From Uloborus plumipes (taxonomy: Eukaryota > Arthropoda > Arachnida > Araneae > Uloboridae), in contig JAXGGA010000021.1 of assembly GCA_038373865.1 (NCBI GenBank), positions 248,001 to 312,000 of the forward strand: DNA of 64,000 bases, read 5' to 3'. The notes under the pieces were generated by a model. It saw only the letters and a program-made list of their open reading frames with translations, searched no databases and was not told the DNA's origin. Every line of letters starts with the position of its first letter. Position 1 is the stretch's first letter. Both the position numbers and the translations under genes were made by a program. Below are positions 45,884 to 56,971 of the stretch, one piece after another.

Positions 45884-46635
45884 GGCTGCGTTCAGAGTAT
45901 TCGCCCGGGCCGCCCGGGCGTTTAAGCCGTGACGTCATAAATAGCTGCCCGAGCCGAGCCCGGGAAGTTGTGGTCTGGACAGCACTTGTGCCTTTCGGGA
46001 AGAAACAAAATGGCGGACACAACAGCAGAAAGTTACGCGGCGGTCAATGCAGGAACAATCCTGCATTCGCTCCTATATTTCGGCCCAAAATGATACCATT
46101 CTTAACCTTGGCGGCAATTATTGTTCATCTACCGTCATGGTTCAGCGTGGGATCGAAATGACTTATCGAATTTAATGAGAAATACGTTATTTCAAGTGAA
46201 GGAATTTACGATGAAATAGGCCTAACAGTAAGTAAAGAATTTCATCGATCTCGCTTATCTGACAGGATTGTTCCAGCAATGACCGATTCTCAAGGAAATA
46301 TATCCTTTCAGATTCATCACAGCAGATAGCGTGCGTATTTTTGACCCCATTGTGTGTGTATTTTCAAGATTTTGTTTTAGTCACTCTTCGTAAATCCCAG
46401 CAGACGAAAGAGCAATAAATTTCAGCCAATGAGCATCTTCCTTTGCTAAACGCCCAAACACGTGACTTATCTGCCCAGCTAAATTTCCTGGGCTGCTTGT
46501 GCTTGAGCCCGGGAAGCTCGGGCGTCTACTCTGGACAGCATTTGGGAAGCTCGGGCGTTCCAAATGGCAGCTCTGAACGCTTTGGGAAGAACCCGGGCTT
46601 CCCGGGAAGCTCGGGCGCGTACTCTGAACGCGCCC
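45884..46635. mobile_element. GC-rich TIR element (GGCTGCGTTCAGAGTA ends)
   Basis: The left end GGCTGCGTTCAGAGTATTCG and the right end (CGCGTACTCTGAACGCGCC) are inverted. Both subterminal regions repeat GCCCGGGC/GAAGCTCGGGCG words. ATA on both sides may be a 3-bp target duplication. Much more GC-rich than the surrounding intron. No transposase found; superfamily unassigned. Confidence 0.7.
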
Positions 46636-46644
46636 ATAATACTG

Positions 46645-46945
46645 GCAGCCGAGATTCCAGTTTAAAACTGTAAAATATACAGTAATAAATTAAAAATCTA
46701 GCAATTTTACAGTTTCTTACTGTTAAGTGAGAAATTCTAGTTTATTGCCGTAAAATTTAGTTGTATTATACTATAAAAACAACTGTATAATAAATAGCAG
46801 AGGTTCCAGCTTAAAACTGTAAAATGCACGGTAATAAACTATCAAATTAGCAATTTTGCAGTTTATTACTGTAAAATTAGCAATTTTACAGTTTAGCACT
46901 GTAAAAGCAGAAATTTTAGAGTTTCTTACTGTAATAATAGTTGGG
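46645..46945 (+). repeat. AT-rich minisatellite of ACTGTAAAAT / TTTTACAGTTT words
   Basis: At least six diverged units of (GC)AATTTTACAGTTTNTTACTGTAAAA, including two AGAGGTTCCAG(C/T)TTAAAACTGTAAAAT-type starts (46652 and 46800). Not coding. Confidence 0.65.
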
Positions 46946-48555
46946 AATGCAATCATATTTCGTAGTATATTAAATTTATTCATTATTAGTATATTAAAAA
47001 TCATTCATTGAAACTATTTTAGAACAAAGCAGTGCAGAAAACCAATACAGTAACTCGAGTTTTGAATCGCATCAATCTTAGTTTTTTCTTTTGAGTAATT
47101 ACTATTGCTATTATTTGTTCTCACTTGCCCGTAGTTGACGTTAGCTTATTTTTCAGATTAAAGGAAGTGCGGTAAGTACCGTGATGAAGCTCGTGAAAGA
47201 ATACGTAAAAAGGGATCTGATGCGAAATCTCGTGAATACCGTAGTCAGTAGAGCTTATTCTATCCTTTACTTTTAATTCTTAAATCTAGTTTCGCTCTTT
47301 CATGTTTTCGTCGCCGCTCGCTTAATTATGTGTCACAAGCTGTTATGTTTGAATTTGTTTTTCTGAAAATGGGAAAAAAGTTATTTTGAGTTGAAAATAA
47401 AATACATATGCTGAGGTATAAAAAAGTCGATTCCAGGGGAGAGAAGTCATTTGTAGAAACCCGAAACCCATCGCGTAGGGCCCCATTGCAACTAATGATT
47501 GCAAAAATCTTAATTTGAATTAAAAGATGTCAAAAAAAAAAAAAAAAAAAAAAAATCAAGTAAACAAAAATGAAAATTTACGCACAAGCTTACCCATTTG
47601 CACACAGCTTAAATTTTCGGCCACCTTTCCAAAGCTCATAGAAGTAAAGCAGAAGATTCAAAAATACTTCAGACCACATTTTTAAACAATGCAAGTATGG
47701 ATCGCATTAACTTAAAAGATTTTCAGCCTTTTTAACCGAGATCAGTTTCTCAGAAATTTCCATCGTGCCGTTTGACAGTAAAATGCAAGCCTCCTGAATT
47801 AGATAGAACACTCGATCTTCTTTCCTCCAGAACACTTGAGACGTATTTTCGGAAAAGATTATGACATACATCGACCAATCAGGGGAGCAACAACTACTTA
47901 GAGATTACTCCACGACTACTTTGTTCTTCCGACAGAAATGGATGAAACAGATTGAACTGGCGAAAGTGTGTTTATGGCTTCTTACACACGTGGTTGAAAA
48001 CGTAAGACTTCATGCGACAATCTAATGTCTTACATAGTTTGTAGATCTTTTTTTATCATGCAATGGATGCTAGTTGTTTATAGGATCTCACATATGCAAG
48101 GAACGAATAATAACTAATTAGTATTCATTAATTGCAACATAAAGAATTCTCGCAAAAATCCGAGCATCAGATAGAGAAAAGAATTCAGTTTTTTTTTATA
48201 GTCGTCGAGTAAAATACGCTATGTAGCAACAGTTGCTAGGAAAAGTTGATGTTTTAATTGAGATGAAAGGCTCAACTCCATTCTCCTTTTCCCAGTACGA
48301 AAGAAAGAAAACTAGTAAATGATGATGAAGGGGGGGGGGGGATTTTTAAAGACGTTTTTAAACTAATGACTAAAATTATGGAAAGCCTTGAAATCCTGTA
48401 TTACTGAAAAGTTTCATACGTAACTCTCACAAACTATAAGGGGCACTGTCTAATGGCGGCGATTAAAGGTGAAACAGACGTATTCCGTATCGTATAAATT
48501 GTTTCTAAGCTGAATGAATGACAGTAATTTTTGTTCGTAGGGGTATACATACCAG
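46946..48555. other. APC intron, no gene recognised
   Basis: AT-rich intron with an A run of about 25 at 47530 and a G run at 48330. No frame has coding features. Confidence 0.4.
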
Positions 48556-48872
48556 TGATGGGGCCGTGGTGGCCCGATCGGTAAGGCATCGGACTCGTGT
48601 CCGGTGGGACCCGGGTTCGATCCCAGCCGATCAAAGATCCACCGTCTTGATTAATGGTGGCTGGGAGGCGTTAAAAATGTCGTGGTCACAAAGTCCTCCA
48701 AGTGAAACGATACCTCTGGGGGTGCTAGGCCTAGGGTTTGCTCGACCCTAGGTTCTGGTTCAAAATTAAGAACAGAGCGCTCTTCAGGGCCCTATCCCGG
48801 TTAAACCACGAAGTTGTGGTATGTACGGGGACTCTGACTCTGGAGTGTGAAATGAACAAATGAAATACACAC
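48556..48872 (+). mobile_element. tRNA-derived SINE (family 2)
   Basis: The head has A-box TGGCCCGATCGG (48570-48581) and B-box GGTTCGATCCC (48614-48624) with correct tRNA spacing. A GC-rich body follows (GGTTTGCTCGACCCTAGG, AGAACAGAGCGCTCTTCAGG), and the end is AAATGAACAAATGAAA. The head cannot fold as a complete tRNA, so this is a SINE. Confidence 0.8.
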
Positions 48873-50047
48873 CAGTCAATGAACACCTCATAATTTTCTT
48901 TAAACAATAAGTTTTTAAACCATTTTTCTTAGATGAATCAGCAGTAGGCACGTCATTCTACACATTTCTAAAAAGAAAATGGCTAGAAAATGCTGCGTTT
49001 GTGTTTTGTTTGGGGTGTTCGTTCACTGGGTCAAGGCACGTTTTCTCCTTTCAAACTTTCAACCCCCCAAAAAAACCTGATCCAGAGCCATAAAAATTAG
49101 CGCAATATTTAGAAAAATAAATTGCATCTATCACCTATAAGTGTTTTTACTGTTATGTGACAAATCCTACAATTTTTAACGATGCTATTAATTTTTGAAA
49201 AGTGCTCATTCACTGGTCGGTATACCCTATGTAAGATTTTTTGTTCTGTATAAATTTAAAATGAATTTTTTAAGTCTTGTGGGTATTCTGGTCCATATGA
49301 AAGACGATGAGAAATTAAGAAGTATTACTAAACTTTAGAAATTAATTCATTGTAAATCACACAGTATTTCATTCTTTTTTGCGAGTCTCCCCCCCCCCTC
49401 CCTCCTCCTTTTATTCAATAAAAATATGCTACGAAGAAAGAATAATTTTTGAATTTCTGTAGATGCATCTATAAAAAGTAACTGCTTAGAAAGCTACTGT
49501 AGAAATTCTTTTTCAATAATGCACTCAGTTGGTATTATGTGAAATGCTAAAAATAAACTGTTCTGTAAGAAATCTGTCTGTGAAAAGGCTTAATACTAAT
49601 TTTAAGTTCTATTTAAAATTTTACCGATATTTTTAATGATAGATTTTCAAATTCAAATAATAAAAAAAAATAAACATCGATAACTAGAATTTTCAAATTG
49701 CATTAAATTTCAAAACGCAATTTTTTAAACAGTTCTAAGAAAAATTGATCGTTAATAAGTCTGACGCGGATGCGAATAACGTATCGAATATACGTTAGAA
49801 GTCGTCGTACGAAGTCGTAATGCGAATAACGTAGCGAATACGATAATATAAAACGAATTTTTTAAAGGAATGACACATTCACTTGTTTCAAAAATCCAAA
49901 TGGTAATCCACAATGAACCTTGCTCGGAATACAATCCATATTCTCAGCGAAGCAAAAAGAAAATGTTACACCGCTGCCCTACACCTGGAACGCAAAGTTT
50001 TGTCTTTAAAAGTGGTTTTATAAAGCACCACACGATAGCGTATTTGC

Positions 50048-50222
50048 CAGGCCCGTCATTTAGGGGGGCAGGGGGGTCAATTGCCCCCCCCTCCAGACTT
50101 TGAGAAATCAATGTATTTACCTATAAGTGGGCGTGGCTTTTGATGTTTTCCGATGAAATTGCATTGTGTTTGGACCCTTTGCCCCCCCCCCTCCCCCGGA
50201 AAAACTTGAAATGATGTCCCTG
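50048..50222. mobile_element. hAT-type mini-MITE with G/C homopolymers (copy 2), perfect TSD
   Basis: The ends are CAGGCCCGTCATTT and AAATGATGTCCCTG. GTATTTGC is duplicated exactly (50040-50047 and 50223-50230). The interior has G and C runs. Confidence 0.85.
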
Positions 50223-51045
50223 GTATTTGCGCTCTTTAGTTGCGAACAAGTCCAAATTTCACAAATATATGTTCGCTTAAATTCAGCCTTGAAATTAATA
50301 TGCTGACCTTATTAATAACTTAATTCGCAACACAAAAAACTTCAGGAAGTGATGTAGTCTATGGCCAATGGCTTCTGAAAGAAAATAACAGAAACAGATC
50401 CAGTAACTTGTTACGTCCTTTAAAGTTTAGTGAAAGCCAGTAACTTTCCCCTCTGTCTGTGGAGTTAATTAATTTCTTCCCTTTTTAACACGCTTTTATT
50501 AGTTTCACATGTGGGTTTGCTTGTCAGTATGGATGTAACTCTGAATAAAAGATAAAATTCGAGTTCTTTAAAAATGTAAAAGTAATATATTTAATACTAT
50601 GATAAGCACTAAAGGCTGAACTATATTACGTGTTGATGCATTATAAGTGCATGTAAACTAAGCGAATACTCAATACTTTTAAAACCTTTTTTTTTAGTTT
50701 GATTTACTCTAAAAGCGTAATTTTTAGTTTTTTAACACTGTATTTAGGATTATTCTTTTGAAGTTACGTACTGGAGACTACGTTTTACCCCAAATGAGGA
50801 ATGGAATGTTTTATCTCTTTAGCATATTTTTTAAATCAACGCAAGGTAGCGTTTTCAAGCTCTGGAACTGTAAATAATTACTACATTCCATTTTGATTTT
50901 TGCAACGATTAAAAATCTTGCCCGACCAAAAAAAAAAAACGCTTCCTAAATACTAAATGCCTATAACATTTGCTTCGCTACCGTCGAGATGGGTTAACTT
51001 TAAACGCCACCTTGCGGCAATCCGATAATGTCGTTGTTATTTTTT

Positions 51046-51292
51046 GATTGGTTAATTTTTAAATTTTAAATTCAGAAATGAACCAATCGTTAATTTTTTG
51101 AAGAACTCCGGTAGACGGCAGTGTATCGTGAACCAAGGGCATTTTGCAGCTATTGGCGATGAATCCAAACAATATTCGAAATAAATTTTTTGATTGGTTG
51201 ATTTTTAAATTTAAATTTAGAAATGAATCAATCATTAATTTCTCTTTCTCGAAGAACTCTGGTAGATGGCAGTGTATCGTGAACCAAGGATG
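51046..51292 (+). repeat. Two direct repeats of about 100 bp
   Basis: About 51040-51140 and 51184-51292 both read TTTTTGATTGGTT(A/G)ATTTT, then AGAAATGAA(C/T)CAATC, AGAACTC(C/T)GGTAGA(C/T)GGCAG and TGTATCGTGAACCAAGG. A diverged tandem duplication in an APC intron. Confidence 0.85.
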
Positions 51293-51370
51293 AAATTTTG
51301 CTCTGTGCTAAAAACCAGAAAGTTACAGGCATTTAGTAATTAGGAGGCGTTGACCAAAACCAAAAGAAGC

Positions 51371-51651
51371 ATGTTGTTGTTTCTGATACCACTCGGGTAT
51401 CCGAGCCCGAGTAGACGTTTGTACTCGGATTTAAGGCAGAATTGGTACTCGGCTTCCGTTTTTACGAGCACCATTAAGGTGGAAGTCCGATTTAGCTCAA
51501 CACACATATAATAAGACCCGTTTATGGGGCAGGCAGACATTCATACAAGGAAAGGACTGAAGAAAAGGGAAGTACATCCATGCCCTAGCCGGGATTCGAA
51601 CCCGGGTCCATGAGATCCCAGTCAGACTTCTCTGACCACTAGACACGGTGG
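51371..51651 (-). mobile_element. tRNA-derived SINE (family 1), uninterrupted copy
   Basis: Read on the minus strand: CCACCGTGTCTAGTGGTCAG head, B box GGTTCGAATCC (51602-51592), body with CCCCATAAACGGGTC and TGTGTGTTGAGCTAAA, and end CCCGAGTGGTATC. It matches 4554-4768 plus 8442-8497 and has no 3.7-kb insert. Confidence 0.85.
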
Positions 51652-51958
51652 ACGGTGGACGGCACAAAACAAGCATAACAGAAGTTGAAAAATGAATAGT
51701 ATTTCCACCAGGCACTTTCCTTGATAACATGACCATTGAACTATAATACGAAGTTTTATAGCTCAAAATTATGCTATATACTAACTGTAACTGGTAAACT
51801 ATGCAATTAGTCTTACTACTGAACTATATCATTATACAATAACTTATAAATATTATAGAGCTCAATAAACGTTCCATCTATAACTATCAATAGAACGCGA
51901 AGAGAGGGCTTGCTTTGCCAATACAGTTTGCATTGCAAGAACTTACATTCGTATTTAA

Positions 51959-52484
51959 CCCATTTATGCCCAGCAGCCTAAAAACGGGACGCTTGTTAGT
52001 TATTGCATACAAAAACTTGTAAAGGGTATATCATTTTACTAAAGCTGTTTTTCACCAGTTAAATAGTCCTTCTTCTTGAGTAAACCAGTTAGAGCCACTA
52101 TTTGGACATCAGAGTTTATTTATTGACAGTTATTTTCAGACAAATCAGTCAAGCAACGATTCAGCATGGGTAGCCACAGAAAGTAAGTTTTTTTTGCGAA
52201 CTTATTTTTCATAAAATTAAACTATTTTAAAATGATTTGCTTAAAATTGATCACAGATGCCTTCTGTAATGTTACTTTGCAAAAGTAAAGCCAAGTATGG
52301 TCGTATTTTGCTCACATATCTGCAAAATATCCCATAAACAGGACGTTAAATAACTTCATAAATATGGCAACGGCGAACTATTTTAAGCCTAAGATGTATT
52401 TAAATCATTCCAAGCAAGAGTTTTAAGCAGATGAAAATTGAAAAAAAAAAAAAAAATGTTAAAAAAAACTTGGGCATAAATGGG
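51959..52484. mobile_element. TTAA-flanked MITE (piggyBac-like), copy 2
   Basis: The ends are CCCATTTATGCCC and GGGCATAAATGGG, with TTAA on both sides (51955-51958 and 52485-52488). It shares the AAAACGGGACGCT subterminal word with 19431-19945. Confidence 0.78.
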
Positions 52485-52623
52485 TTAATGTAAGAACAAT
52501 TAGCCGAGCAATTATGGAAAACCTTTTAAAAAGGTATTGTATGTTTAGTTCAGGACTATTTTCTACAAAAAAAAAGTGAAAGAGAAAGAAAAATTCATAT
52601 AAATGTATAAGTTTATTTTTTAC

Positions 52624-52768
52624 CTCAGATCTGAAGTAAGGCTCTCATCATCATGGAAAGACTGTTGGTCAAAACTACTGATAGAAGCCACAGAGCTACT
52701 CCTAGACATCATCGATAATGTTTCATCAATATCATAATCACTTTGAACTGAGAAGTCTACTGTTTTAC
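52624..52768 (-). CDS. APC: APC exon, 20-residue beta-catenin-binding motif
   Basis: 145 bases; acceptor TTCTTGCAG/GTAAAAC, donor CTGAG/GTAAA. Starts in phase 1 and ends in phase 2. It encodes VDFSVQSDYDIDETLSMMSR followed by SSSVASISSFD. The block 52671-52724 aligns with the vertebrate 20-residue repeat ETPxMFSRxxSVSSLxSF, including the serines phosphorylated by CK1/GSK3 in known APC. The central Pro-Phe positions are replaced (LSMMSR), so affinity may differ. Confidence 0.9.
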
Positions 52769-53365
52769 CTGCAAGAAAATTAAAAAGAATTAGGAAGAAC
52801 AAGCATTTTAAAACGAAGATTCCTTCATAAAACTGGAAATTCCAAATAAAGTGAGTCAAACAATATACAGTGCGTCAAAGAATGAACAGAATAAATATTA
52901 TCATTATTCAAGCTTGCTTTTTATGATAAAACATTTACTTAAGGAAAAAATAATAATAAATACATGCATTCGAAAGCCATTTGTGACAATTGATACTCTA
53001 CTGTCTACTACAATTTACAGTTTGAAAGTCAATAATGCTGCGAAGTTAATCAAAAACGCAGACGATTTTTTGATAAAAAAATTACATAGAATTCTTGTTA
53101 TCTGAGAAAGTTATGAATGTGTTTTACGCATCATAAAAATTGATTATACAAGGGAAAATGATTTTGAAAGCTTATTATATTTTAAATGTCAGGAATATTG
53201 GTTAATGAGCATTTTTAATGAAAATTATTAATTAATTTATTTATTTTTTGAAACTATTACTTTCTTTGATGGAGTTGAGTTTACGTTTACTATCGTTTGC
53301 AGTTTTCGTACTTAAAAAATATAAATAAATAAAAGCCATTCATCTTGCTTTCTGAATTTGATTTA

Positions 53366-53667
53366 GGCAGGGATTCAAGTGAAACAGCACTGCGATCGCT
53401 TCGAATTGCAATCGCTACTGGAAGTGAATTACATTATCATCAACTCAACTTGGCATGACGTCACTACGGGTGGAGCCAATAAGAGCTCACAAGCACTCAG
53501 CGATCTCCTCTTATTCGCCAAGTAGGCTATGACGTTTTATCTAGCTCGTTTTTCATAGGCAAACGTCACGCTGACGTCACGATGTTTTTATCAGGAAACG
53601 TTCTAATGTAATTCATTTCCAGTAGCGATTGTAATTTGCGATAGCCTGTTTCACTTGAATCCCTGCC
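53366..53667. mobile_element. PIF/Harbinger-type MITE, copy B
   Basis: The ends are GGCAGGGATTCAAGTGAAAC and GTTTCACTTGAATCCCTGCC. TTA lies on both sides (53363-53365 and 53668-53670); the right TTA is shared with copy C. Confidence 0.9.
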
Positions 53668-53670
53668 TTA

Positions 53671-54018
53671 GGCAGGGATTCAAGTGAAACACCATTGCAA
53701 TCGCTTCGAATTGCAATCGCTACTGGAAGTGAATTACATTATCATCAACTTAACTTGGCACTGACGTCACTACGGGTGGAGCCAATGAGAGCTCACAAGC
53801 AGTCAGCGATCTCAATTCAAGTGCAGGAATGAAAAACGAGCTAGATAAAACGTCACAGCCTACTTGGCGAATAAGAGGAGATAGCTGAGTGCTTGTGAGC
53901 TCTTATTGGCTCCACCCGTAGTGACGTCATGCCAAGTTAAGTTGATGATAATGTAATTCACTTCCAGTAGCGATTGCATTCGAAGCGATCGCAGTGCTGT
54001 TTCACTTGAATCCCAGCC
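53671..54018. mobile_element. PIF/Harbinger-type MITE, copy C, rebuilt as a palindrome
   Basis: Starts directly after copy B and its shared TTA, and ends at GAATCCCAGCC before TTA (54019-54021). The left half (53671 to about 53815) is repeated inverted in the right half (about 53840-54018), with AATTCAAGTGCAGGAATG at the junction, so the right half is not the normal right end of the family. Probably an aberrant gap-repair or template-switch product. Confidence 0.8.
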
Positions 54019-54531
54019 TTATACTTGCATAAATTGGGTTAAAAGAAGAACAAGAAGTTCGTAAGAAAATACAGTTCTGCAATCGATTTTTTCTACTAAT
54101 ATATGGGCAACACTAAATCCGAAATTCGATTTTCTTGTAATTTCAGTGCATCCGAGCTTCGGAACATTACTATTTTAAATCAATCATATTCTCTCTTAAA
54201 TTTCTACGAGGTAAAAGAAAATTATTGTGACAGATGTGTAGGAGCCACAGGTTCTCGAACTCAAAAATAAATGAGACATCGTGTATAAAATGAAGAGTAA
54301 ATGAAACTAATTCAATAAAAATATATTCTACTAGAATACAGAAAAGAAGAAATGGAAGCACAAGTAGGTAAGCTTTTTTCAAGTATTTTTTTTTTTATAT
54401 AAGCAGAGGTTCCCGACCTCGAAATATAATTGTGATATTGTGCATAAAAGGAAGAGTTAATAAACTAAAATTAAAATTGAAAAAATGTCCTGCTAAATTC
54501 ATTAAAAGAAGAAAGGGAAACACGAGCACGT

Positions 54532-56971
54532 GGGCAATTCCACGGTGTCGGACGTAAGAATTTCACGAAATTTGCTTTAAAAAACAATACATTTTGCTGG
54601 TATACAATTTTGAAACTGAGCAAAATATTTTTTACATACTTTCCCATGCATGTAGAATTATTAACCATGGAAAGAATTTCTGATAAAACATTTTATTTAA
54701 ACAAAATTTTTTTTAAATTTATGGTGTCGGACGTATGAGCTGAATCTGAAAAATGAGACTTGCAAAACTAAAATCTAAGATTCAGGTCAATGGCTTAATC
54801 TGTAATATTGTAACTACTTTTATGCCGAAGAACAATGATGAAAGATAAATAACACAGGAAAAAATTTTCAATTTCAGAAGTATTAAGACTTGAAATATGG
54901 AATTTGGTATTGGTGTCGGACGTAAAATCTTGGTGTCGGACGTAATATGTACAAAACTACATGGTGTCGGACGTAAATAAAAATTTTAAATATCAAGTTG
55001 AATTAATTTTATTTTTGTTCGAATATTGAATAATATGGTAACGGACAATATATGAGATATTTTTCAATATTACACTTTAAATATTTTATATCATTAAACG
55101 TATATATCATTAAACGTAAATTGTCCCTGACTTCTAATTGGGGTAGGCGGAAATTTTTTAAAAATAATATTTTCTTTCAAACACAAAATTTTATCCTGCT
55201 TCCTTTGGCCGTTTAAAGTGACCTTCTGCCATATACATCACAGAGACTTCATTCTCTGAGTAATGCATCCTGGGTATGGGACAAACTGACTCATACAGAA
55301 CGATAACCCAGTCATTCACTTTAAGATTTGAAATAAAATCAATATCTTCAAATTCATCGGATATATCACTGTAACAACATAAGTCTTAAATGTTTTTGAA
55401 GAAGAAGTTTCTGAAATTCAAGTTTCATTGGTGGTAATTGCTTTTTGAATACTTGGAACTACGAGGATTTTCTCCAAATATTGGAGCAAAGTTGCGGAAT
55501 CCTACATAATTTCTTCAGATGATTTGTAGTGTACATGCACGTCTTTAATTAATGACGAAGCCATAGATGCATACGCTCGTCATGTACTGATGAACACCTT
55601 TCCTGCTTTTACATTCCTCCAGACAGTTCTTTTTATTGTACCACCTAATGCCGCCGACAACCCCTTTCCCATGGAACGTTGCGAAAGAATCCCAGATTAA
55701 TTTCACATCGCACTTCTGTTCAAATAAATAATACGTAGTTGCAAAATAAATATCTTTGTTAAAATTCTGAACAGGGTACATCTGAGAAAATTTGAATATT
55801 TTGAATACTTGGGTAATTGGCTTTAAAATATAATCAAAAAGGTAACTTACTAATTTATGTACAGTGATTTTAGTGTGATCTAAAGTATCAGAAATTATAG
55901 CAAAACTTTAGAGATTTCTTTGGAAATCCATGCCTGAGCTGAAAAAACTATCTTGGGCATATGCCCAATGTGCGGATTAAATCTCATTTTGCTGTAAAAT
56001 TGCAGCATTTTCAGAAAAATCAAGCTGCATTATTACAACATTATCACCATTGACTTGATATTTTAACTGCTCAAAAGTCTTAGCTTGCTCTCGCTTAACT
56101 TATGTGTGAAGGAGAAAATTTCATTTCTGTTTTACCAGTTCCTCAAAAGCCTCTATAAGCACTAATTAATTGTATTTTTGACATTTTATCATCACCTTTT
56201 CGCCACTGAAACTATCGTATTGAGAAAAGATTGGATTAATCTATCTCCTGATTTACAAGAAAGATTTTAAAGAAAGAACAACTATTAATTAAGTCATTTT
56301 TAATGACTACAGTGCAAAAAAATGAGATTACTACAGTCCCTCACCTCTTCTGTGGCAATTAGAGCAATCCCATAACTAGAACAAAGTATTGAATGAAAAA
56401 AATTTGGTGTTGGACGTAATGCGGTGTCGGGCGTAATTATTTCTTAAGTCCGACACCATGAAAAAACAAAAAAACTATTGTTTTGAATTTTGATTGGATT
56501 GTACATTTTCAACAGTAATTGATGTTCTTATTTGCAGGTAAAATGTTTTGTAAAATATTTCATCCAATTTTATACAGCACAAACATTTAGGTAATTTGGT
56601 GCCGGACGTAATTTTGTCAAACTGCCTATTATAAGTAGGCTTCTACAAGGAAAAAAAAGAATTCAGATATAATTTTTTGTGCTACATTTCTTCTACAGTG
56701 TTGTGGCAAACATCTGAAGCACTTATAATTTGAAAAATATTGCAATTTGAAATACTAAGTTCAACAAGTTATCAAAAAATGGGTTTGTGGCAGCATATGT
56801 CCATTATACCTTTGTTTAAAGTCTTGAAACTCTTAAAGGATTAAACTCTTGTGATAATTTGTATTATTTTCTTATACTGCAACTCATAAGCTTTAAAATG
56901 ATACTTAATTTGTGAGAAAAAAATGATTTTGAAAAATTGGTCATCAGTTCCCCATTTCTGTGGAATTGCCC
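54532..56971. mobile_element. 2.4-kb DNA transposon (element 3), GGGCAATTCC ends, 4-bp TSD ACGT
   Basis: The ends are GGGCAATTCCACGG and TGTGGAATTGCCC. ACGT is duplicated (54528-54531 and 56972-56975), and the neighbouring tandem unit supplies an empty site. GGTGTCGGACGTAA and close variants recur at about 54543, 54722, 54913, 54930, 54961, 56405, 56422, 56450 (inverted) and 56598, clustered near both ends like transposase-binding sites. A broken gene lies inside on the minus strand (about 55200-56130). The ends and duplication length match elements 1 and 2. Confidence 0.85.
55200..56130 (-). pseudogene. Broken transposase-like gene of element 3
   Basis: Read on the minus strand, three family blocks occur in the expected order but in disrupted frames. 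Around 56025-55955, LDFSENAAILQQNEI is followed by a stop and SAHWAYAQDS, like the DFAENY...IQSAHW block. At 55695-55640, FATFHGKGVVGGI resembles the FATSHGKG..DG.GG block. At 55370-55205, VNDWVIVLYE...VSVMYMAEG.FKRPKE resembles the C-terminal VYxxxWW...VTVxxMHPxG...WPE module seen in element 2. I recall this block order from an unnamed RNase-H-fold-like transposon protein family. Stops and frameshifts make it inactive. Confidence 0.6.

Noticed and set aside
48556..48630. Possible tRNA gene (A and B boxes)
   Set aside because: tRNA-like head is followed by a SINE body and A-rich tail; acceptor-stem pairing is not convincing.
55545..55781. Short minus-strand frame as a cellular gene
   Set aside because: Lies inside a TIR-bounded transposon and carries one block of a transposon protein family with frame breaks around it.
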